In this document: positions 12,171 to 21,365 of the stretch, one piece after another | Position numbering within the stretch: the stretch's first letter is position 1 | How the letters are laid out: each line of letters starts with the position of its first letter | Assembly: GCF_000423825.1 (NCBI RefSeq) | Contig: NZ_KE384096.1 | Coordinates: 124,001 to 188,000, forward strand | Source of the DNA: Thermithiobacillus tepidarius DSM 3134 | GTDB taxonomy: Bacteria; Pseudomonadota; Gammaproteobacteria; Acidithiobacillales; Thermithiobacillaceae | DNA: 64,000 nt | Reading direction: 5' to 3' | Program-made: the position numbers and the translations under genes | The notes under the pieces: model-generated | What the model was told of the DNA's origin: nothing | What the model saw: only the letters and a program-made list of their open reading frames with translations | Databases searched by the model: none

Positions 12171-13298
12171 ATGGGCAGAGTTAGCCGCCAGATCGTGCGG
12201 GACGTGCTCGGCTATGCCGCCATGATGGCCTTCATCGTGCTGGCCCTCCTGGCCGTCGCCAAGGTCAGCCAATACCTGAAGCGGGTGGCCTACGGGGAGC
12301 TGCCCTTCAGCGCCGTGCTCTCGCTCATCGGCCTGGGCCTGCCGGCCCTGGTGTCCACGGTCCTGCCCATCGCCATCTTCTTCGGCGTCTATCTCACCTT
12401 CAATCGCATGTACCGCTACAACGAGATGACCGCCCTGGCCGCCGCGGGCGTGGGGCCATCCCAGTTGCTGCGTCCGGCCATGGGCGCCATGCTGTTGCTC
12501 TTCGGCGTGCAGATCTTCACCTCCTTTTACTGGGCGCCACAGGCGGAGCGGGCCATCATCCAGCAGGCAAATCATTACGCCCGACTGGCGGGCCTGGCCA
12601 TGATGCAGCCGGGTTCCTTCAACCGCCTGCCGGGCGGCCGCATCCTGTATCTGGGGGCGCCCTTGCCGTCCCAGCCGGACCGCTACCAGGGGGTGTTCAT
12701 CTATGAGAACGGCGGGGACGGCGGACGGGACCGGGCCATCACCACCGCCGCCTGGGGACAGGTAAGCGCCAACGATGAGGGCAGCCTCGATCTCATCCTG
12801 CTGGACGGCCGCCGCTACATGGGCACGCCCGGCGTGCAGGGCTTCAAGATCCTGGCCTTTGCCCGTTATCGCGTGCATCTGCCCCCGCCCAAGCTGAGCG
12901 GTCAGGACAGCGGCTCGGGGCGCATGTCCGCCAAGACCAACGCGGATCTGCTGGCCATGCTGCAGGGTCCGCAGGCGCGCGCCGCCTGGGCGGAGCTGCA
13001 GTGGCGCCTCGGCTGGCCCGCGCTCCTGCCGCTCCTGACCCTGCTGGCCATCCCGCTGGCCTACGCGCCGCCGCGCGGCGGGCGGGCGGGGGGCATTCTG
13101 ATCGGTGTCCTGTTGCTGCTGATCTTCAATAATCTGCTGCTGCTGGCCAAGAGCTGGGTGGTGCGCGGCCAGATGCCCGTCTTCCCCGGCATCTGGTGGG
13201 TGCACCTGATGCTCCTCGCCCTGGCCGGCTATACCTTCTATCGCCGGAGCCGGGGCCTGGAGTGGTGGCCGTTGCGCTTCATGCGGAGGTGGTTATGA
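12171..13298 (+). CDS. lptF: LPS export ABC transporter permease LptF
   Basis: With LptG and LptB this inner-membrane permease extracts lipopolysaccharide and feeds it to the Lpt bridge. The 375-residue protein has the YjgP/YjgQ pattern: a TM pair at the N-terminus, a periplasmic beta-jellyroll domain (about residues 125-255) and C-terminal TM helices. I chose the ATG at 12171, ten bases after AGGAGG. A GTG nine bases earlier is too close to that site. The stop overlaps lptG by ATGA. Confidence 0.95.
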   Translation: MGRVSRQIVRDVLGYAAMMAFIVLALLAVAKVSQYLKRVAYGELPFSAVLSLIGLGLPALVSTVLPIAIFFGVYLTFNRMYRYNEMTALAAAGVGPSQLLRPAMGAMLLLFGVQIFTSFYWAPQAERAIIQQANHYARLAGLAMMQPGSFNRLPGGRILYLGAPLPSQPDRYQGVFIYENGGDGGRDRAITTAAWGQVSANDEGSLDLILLDGRRYMGTPGVQGFKILAFARYRVHLPPPKLSGQDSGSGRMSAKTNADLLAMLQGPQARAAWAELQWRLGWPALLPLLTLLAIPLAYAPPRGGRAGGILIGVLLLLIFNNLLLLAKSWVVRGQMPVFPGIWWVHLMLLALAGYTFYRRSRGLEWWPLRFMRRWL

Positions 13299-14422
13299 AT
13301 GCTGCTTCGTTCCAGGTGCGGCGGCCGGGCGAGTTCCGTTCGGGTCGGCTGATCACCCGCGCCGACATTTATCTGGCGCTGGGCGGGGCACGCTATTCGC
13401 TGGGCATGCTGGTGGGGCTTCTGGGGCTCTTCGTGCTGGCGCAGGTGGTGGATCAGCTCCAGGATCTCGGGCAGGGCAACTATGGCCTGGGCACCCTGGC
13501 CAAGTACGTGCTGCTGAGCATGCCCAAGATGGCCTATGAGCTGATTCCCCTGGCCGTGCTGCTGGGGGCGATGGCTTTTCTGAGCACTTTGGCCAGCCAT
13601 TCGGAACTGGTGGCCCTGCGCATGGCCGGCTGGAGCCTGCCCCGGCTGGCGCGGCCGCTGTGGGGCATGGCCGCCGCCGCCGGCCTGCTGGTGCTCGTGC
13701 TCGGCGAATGGGTGGTGCCCTACAGTTCGCCGACGGCCGAGGCCATGCGTGCCAACGCCTTGCATCCGGGGCAGGAGCTTCAGTACGTGGGCGGCGAGAT
13801 CTGGCTGAAGGAGGGGCCGGGCATCATCCGCATCGAGGCGGTCGAGAACGAAGGCACGGTGCTGCGGCGCGTCATGGTCTTGCAAAGTCCCAGCTTTTCC
13901 GGCCTGGACGGCGGCTATACCGCCGCCAGCGCCTATTATCGCAACGGTACCTGGCACTTGCGCGACGTGCGCCGCGTGCACATCCTGCCCGATCGTCTGC
14001 AGGTGACCACCCACCGGGAAATCCCCTGGTCCACGGCGATCCAGCCGAAGACCCTGCGCAGTTTCGTGCAGACCGCCGATGTCATGACCTTGCCGGAGCT
14101 GCGCTACGCCCGCCAGGGCGTGCAGACGGAGGGCTTCAAGTCCAACCAGCTGGCGCTGGCCTGGTGGCGGCGCGTGACCTATCCCTGGGTGCCGCTCATC
14201 ATGGTGGCGGTGGTCCTCCCCTTTGCGGTGCGCAGCACCCGCGGCGGCGGCGTGGCGGCCCGGCTGCTGACTGGTCTGTCCCTCGGGCTCAGCTTCCACT
14301 TCGTCAACCAGATGAGCGGCTACATCAGCGTGGCCGGCGGCATTCCGCCCTGGTTGTCCGCCGTCGGCCCGCTCGTGGCCTTTACGCTGCTGGCTTGGTT
14401 TTTGCTGGCCAAGGCGCCATGA
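13295..14422 (+). CDS. lptG: LPS export ABC transporter permease LptG
   Basis: Partner permease to LptF, with the same length of 375 residues and the same architecture (N-terminal helices, periplasmic domain about 110-255, C-terminal helices with a PFAVRSTRGGG loop). The start at 13295 overlaps the lptF stop and has GCGGAGG upstream. Its last 41 bases overlap, on the opposite strand, the 3' end of the RDD-family gene. Confidence 0.95.
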   Translation: MNAASFQVRRPGEFRSGRLITRADIYLALGGARYSLGMLVGLLGLFVLAQVVDQLQDLGQGNYGLGTLAKYVLLSMPKMAYELIPLAVLLGAMAFLSTLASHSELVALRMAGWSLPRLARPLWGMAAAAGLLVLVLGEWVVPYSSPTAEAMRANALHPGQELQYVGGEIWLKEGPGIIRIEAVENEGTVLRRVMVLQSPSFSGLDGGYTAASAYYRNGTWHLRDVRRVHILPDRLQVTTHREIPWSTAIQPKTLRSFVQTADVMTLPELRYARQGVQTEGFKSNQLALAWWRRVTYPWVPLIMVAVVLPFAVRSTRGGGVAARLLTGLSLGLSFHFVNQMSGYISVAGGIPPWLSAVGPLVAFTLLAWFLLAKAP

Positions 14423-14858
14423 AGATCTGGCTTTCCGAATAGCGGTCGTGCCAGGTCATGCGCCGGGGATCCCACAGCATCCACAAAAAGCCGAGCCCGG
14501 CCAGCAGGCCCGAAGGGATCGCCACGAAAAAGCGCAGCAGCGCCTGCCAGGGCGTGATCCCCCCTTGGCCGTCCGCGCTCAGCACCCGGATGCGCCAGGC
14601 GCGCATACCCGTGGTCTGGCCGCCATGCATCCAGAAATAGGAATAATAGGTGTAGGCCAACCCGAACAGCACCGTCTGGAACAGGGCCCGGCCGAAGCCG
14701 TATTGAATGGCTCTGCCGAACAGGGAATAGGCGATGGCCGCCACTAGCAGGAACACGCCGCTGAGGACGATGTAGTCGTAGAGAATGGCCATGAGGCGCC
14801 GCCAAAGGGGAGCGACTTCAGGCAGCGGGGGCGGGGTGCGGGAAGCGGTGCGCGGCAT
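14382..14858 (-). CDS. RDD family membrane protein
   Basis: A 158-residue inner-membrane protein with three hydrophobic segments (about residues 22-47, 57-77 and 108-128). It has the RDD-family pattern: an Arg-rich start before the first helix (WRRLMAILYDY), a GMRAWRIRV strand and a HDRYSES-type end. RDD proteins are poorly understood; some are linked to ion exchange or stress. It converges on lptG and the two reading frames share 41 bases at their 3' ends. Confidence 0.9.
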   Translation of the reverse strand: MPRTASRTPPPLPEVAPLWRRLMAILYDYIVLSGVFLLVAAIAYSLFGRAIQYGFGRALFQTVLFGLAYTYYSYFWMHGGQTTGMRAWRIRVLSADGQGGITPWQALLRFFVAIPSGLLAGLGFLWMLWDPRRMTWHDRYSESQIFMAPWPAKTKPAA

Positions 14859-14898
14859 GGGAAACCTGCTTGCATGTCAGTCGAAAGTCGGATGCGGG

Positions 14899-14907
14899 AT
14901 TATAGCA
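14899..14907 (-). promoter_or_regulatory. Extended -10 promoter element for the RDD gene
   Basis: Read on the minus strand this is TGCTATAAT, a perfect -10 hexamer with the TG extension. No convincing -35 is present at the usual distance. The likely start of transcription would be roughly 30-35 bases before the ATG at 14858. Confidence 0.4.
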
Positions 14908-15083
14908 CCGAACGCCACTTGCGCACGTTTCTGCAAGATCCGCACGGCGCGGTCGCCGTCGCGGTTTTTTCCGGCGTTGTTTGCTGCTTTATTTAATGCT
15001 TGCAAGCGGCCGGGGTCTCGTGTAATTTGCCTATTTGGCGGATGTCTGCTACGCAGATAATAAAAGCAAGCTGCGACAAAAAA

Positions 15084-15092
15084 TGCTATAAT
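15084..15092 (+). promoter_or_regulatory. Extended -10 promoter element for the cold-shock gene
   Basis: TGCTATAAT is an extended -10 with a consensus hexamer and only a weak -35 region. Transcription starting about 7 bases later would give a leader of roughly 72 bases before the cold-shock ATG. That is shorter than the leader of E. coli cspA but long enough for structure-based control (inference). Confidence 0.55.
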
Positions 15093-15171
15093 TGCTTTTG
15101 CTGCTGCGGCAGTCTACGCCAGGGCGCAGGCCCGGGTGAGTTATTGTTTTTCTTTAATGAGGATTTGCATC

Positions 15172-15375
15172 ATGGCAACAGGTACGGTCAAGTGGTTCAA
15201 CGATAGCAAGGGCTTCGGTTTCATTTCTCCCGATGACGGCAGCGAGGACGTTTTCGTCCATTTCTCCGCCATTGCCATGGAGGGCTTCAAGACCTTGGCC
15301 GAAGGTCAGCGCGTTAACTACGAAGTCGTCCGGGGACCGAAAGGGCTCCAAGCTGAGAAGGTGACTCAAGCCTAA
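15172..15375 (+). CDS. Cold-shock domain protein (Csp family)
   Basis: A 67-residue single cold-shock domain that binds single-stranded RNA/DNA and acts as an RNA chaperone. RNP1 is KGFGFI (13-18) and RNP2 is VFVHF (27-31); the start [10 protein letters not shown] is canonical. The ATG at 15172 has TGAGGA at good spacing. It is followed by a strong intrinsic terminator at 15397. Family members are too similar for a specific csp letter. Confidence 0.97.
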   Translation: MATGTVKWFNDSKGFGFISPDDGSEDVFVHFSAIAMEGFKTLAEGQRVNYEVVRGPKGLQAEKVTQA

Positions 15376-15396
15376 GCTGCCACACCGTATCAGTTT

Positions 15397-15425
15397 AAAA
15401 GCCCGGCTTTGGTCGGGCTTTTTTA
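15397..15425. terminator. Intrinsic terminator, probably bidirectional, between csp and the convergent small gene
   Basis: A stem of AAAAGCCCG and CGGGCTTTT (15397-15405 with 15414-15422) has a short loop and is flanked by an A tract on one side and a T tract on the other. It can work in both directions. The minus-strand gene's stop codon lies inside its T tract. Confidence 0.85.
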
Positions 15426-15809
15426 TTGCTTTGCGGGATGCGGGCCGGCACCGGTCGCGTCCGCCTCGCGGCCATCCTGCACTCCCGGTGCCTGACTCTG
15501 GTCTAAGCGGGACAGCAGCTTGAAGCCGCCGATCACCCCCCTGATCCTTTCCTGCACGCCAGCCGGCCAGTCCGCGGCCGGCACGCGCCAGGTGCGGACC
15601 TGGGTGTGGGGTGCCAGCGGCAGGGGATGCGGCGGCTCTTCCAGCTGGATGACCAGGTCCGGCCACTGCCACGGCGGCGGGGAGCAACCGTCGGCGGCCC
15701 GGGCTTCGAGCCAGGCATCCCCCAGCTCTTGCGCCCAGCGGGCGGCCTGTTGCGCTTTTCCGGGATCTTGCGGATGCACGAAGAGCACCCGGGCGCGGCG
15801 TTTATACAC
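15423..15809 (-). CDS. Small protein resembling a low-molecular-weight phosphatase fold without the catalytic cysteine
   Basis: A 128-residue protein from a GTG at 15809, eight bases after CGGAG. It starts with RARVLFVHP followed by a helix (QQAARWAQELG). Later it has PDLVIQLEE, then HTQVRTWRVP, then a C-terminal helix VQERIRGVIGGFKLL. That order of elements recalls the LMW tyrosine phosphatase/ArsC fold (VLFVCxxN, DVVITM, then a W/PDP segment and final helix). The CX5R phosphate loop is replaced by HPQDPGK, so catalysis is unlikely. The match is by eye and uncertain. The gene is divergent from yoaA, with 27 bases between starts, and converges on csp. Confidence 0.5.
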   Translation of the reverse strand: MYKRRARVLFVHPQDPGKAQQAARWAQELGDAWLEARAADGCSPPPWQWPDLVIQLEEPPHPLPLAPHTQVRTWRVPAADWPAGVQERIRGVIGGFKLLSRLDQSQAPGVQDGREADATGAGPHPAKQ

Positions 15810-15836
15810 GTTCAGTGCTCCGGACTGGGATGAGGC

Positions 15837-17831
15837 ATGCAGAAAAGTATGCGCGATTCGGATTTGACAGTACAGAAGCAGCGGCGCGGCGCCGTGCGGG
15901 CGCAGGAATTGGCCGAGCTGCTGGGCGAGGGCGGCCTGCTGGCACGGACGCTGCCGGGCTTCGCGCCGCGTCCACAGCAGCTGGCCATGGCCGAACGCGT
16001 GGCGGAGACCCTGGAGCGGGGCGGGGTGCTGATTGCCGAGGCCGGCACCGGCACGGGCAAGACCTTCGCCTATCTCCTGCCGGCGCTCCTGTCCGGCCGC
16101 AAGGTGCTGATCTCCACCGGCACCAAGGCCCTGCAGGATCAGCTCTTCAGCAAGGACCTGCCGCTGCTCAAGTCGCTGCTGGACATCCCGGTGCGGGTCG
16201 CCTTGCTGAAGGGGCGCGCCAACTACCTGTGCCGGCACCGGCTGGATCTGCATGCGCCGGAAGCGGCGGCGCGGCCGATCCTGGCCGGCGACATGCGCCG
16301 CGTGCTGCGCTGGGCGGGCCTGACCCGCAGCGGCGACACCGGCGAGCTGGCGACGGTGGCGGAGGACGCGCCGGTCTGGCCGCTGGTGACTTCCACCGCC
16401 GACAACTGCCTGGGCAGCGACTGCCCCGCCTTCAGCGACTGCTTTCTCACCGAGGCGCGCCGCGCCGCCCAGGAGGCCGACGTGCTGGTGGTCAACCATC
16501 ACCTGCTCTTCGCCGACATGGCGCTGAAGGCCGAGGGCGTGGGCGAGATCCTGCCGCGGGTGGATGCGGTGATCTTCGACGAGGCGCACCAGGTGCCGGA
16601 GATCGCCAGCCAATTCTTTGGCAGCGGCCTGAGCTCCCACCGCTTGTTGGATCTGGCGCGCGATGCCGAGCGCGAGGCGCGTGCGGAGGCAGCCGATACC
16701 CCGGAGCTGGCCGCGCTCGCTGACGGCTTCGGCCAGACGGTGGCCGACTGGGCGCTCGGTTTCGGCCGCGTGGAGCGCCGGAGCGACTGGCTGGACCTGC
16801 TCGGCCAGGCGGGCGTGGCGGAGGGTTTCGCCCGCGTGCGCGACGGCTTGGCCGCGCTGGCCGAGGGACTGCGCGCCGGGGCCGAGCGCGGCAAGGGCCT
16901 GGAGAGCTGCCAACGGCGTGCCCTGGACCTGCTGGCGCTGGTGGATTTCTTCGCCCGCCACGAGGACCGCAGCTTCGTCTACTGGTTCGAGCTGCGCGGG
17001 CGCGGCGTCTATCTCAATGCCACGCCCATGGACATCGCCGAGCGCTTCCACGGCCTGCTGGGCCAAGGCCGGCAGGCGCTGGTGTTCACCAGCGCCACCC
17101 TGGCGGTCAACGGCGATTTCAGCCATTTCCAGGAGCGGCTCGGCTTGGCGGAAGCGGAGACCGCCTGTTGGGACTCCCCCTTCGACTACCGGCGTCAGGC
17201 GGTGCTCTACGTGCCGCAGAACTTGCCCGAGCCGCGCGACCCCGGTTTTAATATGGCGGTGCTGCAAGCGGCGCTGCCGGTGCTGGAGGCGGCCGGCGGC
17301 CGGGCCTTCATGCTCTTCACCAGCCATCGCGCCCTCAACGAGGCGGCCGGCTGGCTGGCGGCGCGGGTGCCTTATCCGCTCTTCATCCAGGGACGGGCGC
17401 CCAAGGGCCAGCTCCTCGAGCAGTTCCGCGCCGCCGGCAACGGCATTTTGCTCGGCGCCGCGAGCTTCTGGGAGGGGGTGGACGTGCGCGGCGAGGCCCT
17501 GTCCTGCGTGATCATCGACAAGCTGCCCTTCGCCGCTCCGGACGATCCGGTGCTGAAGGCGCGCAGCCGTTATCTCCAGGAGCAGGGCAAGGACCCGTTC
17601 TGGGATTACCAGCTGCCCCAGGCGGTCATCGCCCTGAAGCAGGGGGTGGGGCGGCTGATCCGCGATCCCCGGGACCGCGGGGTGATGATGATTTGCGACC
17701 CGCGCCTGCTCAGCAAGGGTTACGGCCGGGTCTTCGTGGACAGCCTGCCGCCCATGCGGCGCACGCGCCGGCTGGAAGTGGTGCAGGCGTTCTTTGCCGC
17801 CGACGCGGCGCCGTCGGACGGCGCGGCCTGA
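15837..17831 (+). CDS. yoaA: Fe-S cluster ATP-dependent helicase, YoaA/DinG family
   Basis: An XPD-like superfamily 2 helicase, 664 residues. Walker A is EAGTGTGKT (68-76) and the Walker B box is DEAH (249-252). The four iron-sulfur ligands are visible as C133, C192, C197 and C203. The length and the position immediately before tsaB favour YoaA over DinG; in E. coli yoaA and tsaB are adjacent and YoaA works with HolC in damage tolerance at replication forks. The start is taken at the ATG at 15837; another at 15849 is possible because the GAGG site is very close to the first. Confidence 0.92.
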   Translation: MQKSMRDSDLTVQKQRRGAVRAQELAELLGEGGLLARTLPGFAPRPQQLAMAERVAETLERGGVLIAEAGTGTGKTFAYLLPALLSGRKVLISTGTKALQDQLFSKDLPLLKSLLDIPVRVALLKGRANYLCRHRLDLHAPEAAARPILAGDMRRVLRWAGLTRSGDTGELATVAEDAPVWPLVTSTADNCLGSDCPAFSDCFLTEARRAAQEADVLVVNHHLLFADMALKAEGVGEILPRVDAVIFDEAHQVPEIASQFFGSGLSSHRLLDLARDAEREARAEAADTPELAALADGFGQTVADWALGFGRVERRSDWLDLLGQAGVAEGFARVRDGLAALAEGLRAGAERGKGLESCQRRALDLLALVDFFARHEDRSFVYWFELRGRGVYLNATPMDIAERFHGLLGQGRQALVFTSATLAVNGDFSHFQERLGLAEAETACWDSPFDYRRQAVLYVPQNLPEPRDPGFNMAVLQAALPVLEAAGGRAFMLFTSHRALNEAAGWLAARVPYPLFIQGRAPKGQLLEQFRAAGNGILLGAASFWEGVDVRGEALSCVIIDKLPFAAPDDPVLKARSRYLQEQGKDPFWDYQLPQAVIALKQGVGRLIRDPRDRGVMMICDPRLLSKGYGRVFVDSLPPMRRTRRLEVVQAFFAADAAPSDGAA

Positions 17832-17849
17832 CAGGACGACATTCCATAC

Positions 17850-18524
17850 ATGACGACGCTCCTAGCCATCGAAACCGCCACCGAGGCCTGCTCCGTGGCC
17901 TTGCTGCACGGCGGCGAGGTCACGGAGCGTTTCGAGGTCGCGCCGCTTGGCCATGCCGCGCTGGTGACCGCCATGATCGACCAGGTGCTGGCCGAGGCCG
18001 GCGTGCGCCTGGGCATGCTGGACGCCATCGCCTTCGGCCGCGGGCCCGGCTCCTTCACCGGCGTGCGGGTGGCGGTTAGCGCCGCCCAGGGGCTGGCGCT
18101 GGCGCTGGACCGGCCGCTGATCCCCGTGTCCAGCCTGCAGGCGGTGGCCATGGAAACGGATTATCCTCGGGTGCTGGCCGCCTTCGATGCGCGCAAGGGC
18201 GAGGTCTACTGGGGAATCTATGTACGTGCCGCCGGTCAAATGCCGACGTTGCAGGGCGAGGAGTGCGTCGCCGTGCCGGAGCGGGTGCCTGTGCCGGCCG
18301 GCGACGCCTGGTTCGGCGTGGGCACCGGCTGGGGTGCTCACGCCGATGCGCTGTCGGCCCGGCTGGCAGGCCGTCTGCAAGGCATGGCGCCCGCGGCCCT
18401 GCCCCGCGCCGCCGCCGTGGTCCGCCTCGCTTTGCCGCGCTGGCTGGCGGGGGAGGCGGTGGATGTGGAGCAGGCCCTGCCGGTGTACATTCGCCCTTCC
18501 CAGGCTGAGGAGAATCGTTCCTGA
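17850..18524 (+). CDS. tsaB: tRNA threonylcarbamoyladenosine synthesis protein TsaB
   Basis: TsaB (YeaZ) is the non-catalytic scaffold partner of TsaD in making t6A37 on ANN-decoding tRNAs. It is 224 residues with the ASKHA fold start LAIETATEACSVAL and the GRGPGSFTGVRVAV segment near residue 63. The stop overlaps the rimI ATG (TGATG). yciO, a paralogue of the TsaC/Sua5 family, is at the window end. Confidence 0.97.
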   Translation: MTTLLAIETATEACSVALLHGGEVTERFEVAPLGHAALVTAMIDQVLAEAGVRLGMLDAIAFGRGPGSFTGVRVAVSAAQGLALALDRPLIPVSSLQAVAMETDYPRVLAAFDARKGEVYWGIYVRAAGQMPTLQGEECVAVPERVPVPAGDAWFGVGTGWGAHADALSARLAGRLQGMAPAALPRAAAVVRLALPRWLAGEAVDVEQALPVYIRPSQAEENRS

Positions 18525-18994
18525 TGGAGCTGCGTCCCATGCGGATGGAGGACCTCGATGCGGTGGCGCGGCTGGAGGCGGCCATCTGCATCACGCCGTG
18601 GAGCCTGGGCATTTTTCGCGATTGCCTGCTCAGCGGCTACGAGGGGTGGGTCTTCGCGACGCCCGAGGGCATGATCGTGGCCTACGGCGTCCTCTCCGCG
18701 GCGGCCGGCGAGGCGCATCTGCTGAACCTCGGCGTCGCCCAGACCCACCGCGGCCAGGGCTTGGGACGGCGGCTCACCGAGCACCTGATCGGACGGGCCC
18801 GGGCGCTGCACGCCCATATTCTCTTTCTGGAGGTGCGGGTAAGCAACCGGATCGCCCAATCGCTGTACAAAAGCGCGGGCTTTCGCCAGATCGGCATGCG
18901 CAAGGGCTACTACCGGGATCTGAGCGGCCGCGAGGATGCCCTGGTCCTGGCCCTGCGCCTGGAACGCGCCGAGCGGCGCCCGCTGGCGGAATAG
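18524..18994 (+). CDS. rimI: Ribosomal protein S18-alanine N-acetyltransferase
   Basis: A GNAT-fold N-terminal acetyltransferase of 156 residues with the acetyl-CoA loop RGQGLG (76-81) after LNLGVAQTH, and the C-terminal ALYKSAGF-like [18 protein letters not shown] pattern of RimI. It overlaps tsaB, a common pairing in proteobacteria. Confidence 0.95.
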   Translation: MELRPMRMEDLDAVARLEAAICITPWSLGIFRDCLLSGYEGWVFATPEGMIVAYGVLSAAAGEAHLLNLGVAQTHRGQGLGRRLTEHLIGRARALHAHILFLEVRVSNRIAQSLYKSAGFRQIGMRKGYYRDLSGREDALVLALRLERAERRPLAE

Positions 18995-19028
18995 GCCGTC
19001 GATCGACTCACTGTATCTGGAATCCCTC

Positions 19029-20657
19029 ATGACCATGGACAACGCAGCACGGATCGCCAAGGGCGATCGCATCGCCGCCGAGGCGGCCAGCCGGCGCACC
19101 TTCGCCATCATCTCCCACCCCGACGCGGGCAAGACCACGCTTACCGAAAAGCTGCTGCTCTTCGGCGGCGCCATTCAGCTGGCCGGCACCGTCAAGGCCC
19201 GCAAGGCCAGCCGCCACGCCACTTCCGACTGGATGGAGATCGAAAAGCAGCGCGGCATTTCCGTGGCCAGCTCGGTGATGCAGTTCCCCTACCGGGAACA
19301 CGTGATCAACCTGCTCGATACGCCCGGCCACCAGGACTTCTCCGAGGATACCTACCGGGTGCTGACCGCGGTGGATTCGGCGCTCATGGTCATCGACGCG
19401 GCCAAGGGCGTGGAGGCGCAGACCATCAAGCTGCTGGACGTCTGCCGCCTGCGCGACACGCCCATCATCACCTTCATCAACAAATTGGACCGCGAGGCGC
19501 GCGATCCCATGGAGCTCCTGGACGAGGTGGAGTCGGTGCTCAAGATCCAGTGCGCGCCCGTGACCTGGCCCATCGGCATGGGCAAGCGCTTTCGCGGCGT
19601 CTACCACCTGCTGCGCGACGAGATCCTGCTTTTCGAGGCCGGCCGCGCCGAGCGCAACCAGGAACTGGAACTCATCCGCGGCCTCGACAGCCCGCGCCTG
19701 GACGAGCTCTTCGGCGACCAGGCCGCGGAGCTGCGCGAGGAGGTGGAGCTGGTGCGCGGCGCCTCCCACGGTTTCGAGCTGGGCGCTTTCCTGGCCGGCA
19801 AGCAGACGCCGGTCTTCTTCGGTTCGGCCATCAACAACTTCGGTGTGCGCGAAGTGCTCAACGCCCTGGTGGACTGGGCGCCCGGTCCGCAGCCGCGCGA
19901 TGCCACGGCGCGCCTGGTGAACCCCGCCGAGGAGAAGTTCAGCGGCTTCGTCTTCAAGATCCAGGCCAACATGGACCCGGCCCACCGCGACCGCATCGCC
20001 TTCCTGCGCGTGTGCTCGGGCAGGTTCGAGCGCGGCATGCGCATCCGCCACCTGCGACTGGGCCGCGACATCCAGGTCTCCAACGCTATTACCTTCATGG
20101 CGCAGGAGCGCGAGCAGGTGGAAGAGGCCTACGCCGGCGACATCATCGGCCTGCACAATCACGGCAACATCCAGATCGGCGACAGCTTCAGCCTGGGCGA
20201 GGAACTGCAGTTCACCGGCATTCCCTATTTCGCGCCGGAGCTGTTCCGTCGGGTGCGCATCCGCAATCCCCTCAAGGTCAAGCAGCTGCACAAGGGCCTG
20301 CAGCAGTTGGCGGAAGAGGGCGCCACCCAGGTGTTCAAGCCCCTGAACGGCGGCGATCTGGTCCTCGGCGCGGTGGGCGTGCTGCAATTCGAGGTGGCCG
20401 CCCACCGCCTGCAGACCGAATACGGCGTGGACGCCGTGTTCGAGCCGGTCAACATCTACACCGCGCGCTGGATCAGCTGCGCCGATGCCAGGATGCTGGC
20501 CGACTTCGAGAAAAAGCTCGCCGACAACCTGGCCTACGACGGCGCCGGCAATCTGGCCTATCTGGCCAGCTCGCGGGTCAACCTGGATCTGACCCAGGAG
20601 CGCTGGCCTCAGGTGCAGTTCCACGCCACGCGGGAGCACGCCGGGCGGGTCGGCTGA
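19029..20657 (+). CDS. prfC: Peptide chain release factor 3
   Basis: A GTPase that recycles RF1/RF2 from the ribosome after peptide release. The protein is 542 residues. The G1 motif is HPDAGKTT (30-37), G3 is DTPGHQDF near residue 98 and G4 is [10 protein letters not shown] near residue 152. Starts at 19029 and 19035 are both possible ATGs two codons apart; there is no strong ribosome site, so I chose the first. rimI lies 34 bases upstream. Confidence 0.97.
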   Translation: MTMDNAARIAKGDRIAAEAASRRTFAIISHPDAGKTTLTEKLLLFGGAIQLAGTVKARKASRHATSDWMEIEKQRGISVASSVMQFPYREHVINLLDTPGHQDFSEDTYRVLTAVDSALMVIDAAKGVEAQTIKLLDVCRLRDTPIITFINKLDREARDPMELLDEVESVLKIQCAPVTWPIGMGKRFRGVYHLLRDEILLFEAGRAERNQELELIRGLDSPRLDELFGDQAAELREEVELVRGASHGFELGAFLAGKQTPVFFGSAINNFGVREVLNALVDWAPGPQPRDATARLVNPAEEKFSGFVFKIQANMDPAHRDRIAFLRVCSGRFERGMRIRHLRLGRDIQVSNAITFMAQEREQVEEAYAGDIIGLHNHGNIQIGDSFSLGEELQFTGIPYFAPELFRRVRIRNPLKVKQLHKGLQQLAEEGATQVFKPLNGGDLVLGAVGVLQFEVAAHRLQTEYGVDAVFEPVNIYTARWISCADARMLADFEKKLADNLAYDGAGNLAYLASSRVNLDLTQERWPQVQFHATREHAGRVG

Positions 20658-20746
20658 GCCGCCGCATCGGTCCAAGGACGGTCTCCGCGGCTGCCCGGCA
20701 GGCTATACTTAAAGGAGCCGGGCAGGCGCTCAAGGAGGTACCGACC

Positions 20747-21166
20747 ATGCAAGTCAAAGAAGTCATGCAAACCGATCTGGTGACGCTGGCGCCCGATGCG
20801 TCGCTGGTGGACGCCGCCTCGAAGATGCGCGCGTCCGACGTGGGCTGCCTTCTGATTGCCCGGGACGGGCAGCTGGAGGGCATCCTGACGGACCGCGATC
20901 TGGTCATTTCGGCCATTGCCGATGGCAAGGACCCCCGCAGCACCCGGGTCAGCGAGGTGATGCACACCGACGTGGTCACCGCCAGCGCCGATACCGATCT
21001 CAAGGATGCCGCGCTCCTGATGGCGCAGCACAAGGTCCGCCGCCTGCCCATCCAGAGCAACGGCAGGCTCGAAGGCCTCATTTCGGTGTCCGATCTGTCC
21101 CACGTCCTGCGGGAGGAGCTGGATGCCTTCTTCTCGCTGCAGGAAAGCGATTACCACTTCCACTGA
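20747..21166 (+). CDS. CBS-pair domain protein
   Basis: A 139-residue soluble protein made of two CBS motifs (about 1-62 and 68-125). It has the typical VKEVMQTDLVTLAPD, GCLLIARDG and GILTDRDLV segments, then a second copy with VSEVMHTDVVTA and GLISVSDLS. CBS pairs usually bind adenine nucleotides and regulate a partner; here there is no fused domain. The ATG at 20747 has AAGGAGG eight bases upstream. A TATACT box at 20704-20709 could serve as a -10 element. Confidence 0.93.
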   Translation: MQVKEVMQTDLVTLAPDASLVDAASKMRASDVGCLLIARDGQLEGILTDRDLVISAIADGKDPRSTRVSEVMHTDVVTASADTDLKDAALLMAQHKVRRLPIQSNGRLEGLISVSDLSHVLREELDAFFSLQESDYHFH

Positions 21167-21365
21167 CACGTTCTTTCGCCGCGCCTGCCTGGTGCGCGGT
21201 CCCCTGCCGGCTGTCAACGGCTGCTCCATGTCTCTCCCTCCAAAGTTCGGCTGCGGCCGGCGGCGCAGGCGCGGGCCGGAATTTTTCCCGGGTCGCGCTG
21301 CCTAATTTTCAAAGCATGACGACTGGCCTCGCTGCCGGGAAAAGCCCGGGCAAAAGGAGCAGAAG

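Larger units (their letters stand above)
14859..15171. other. Intergenic region between the RDD gene and the cold-shock gene
   Basis: These 313 bases hold no credible gene. They contain two divergent extended -10 elements (see the two promoter entries), a modest AT-rich tract near 14990-15000, and the cold-shock leader of about 72 bases. I see no transfer RNA or riboswitch consensus. Confidence 0.6.
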
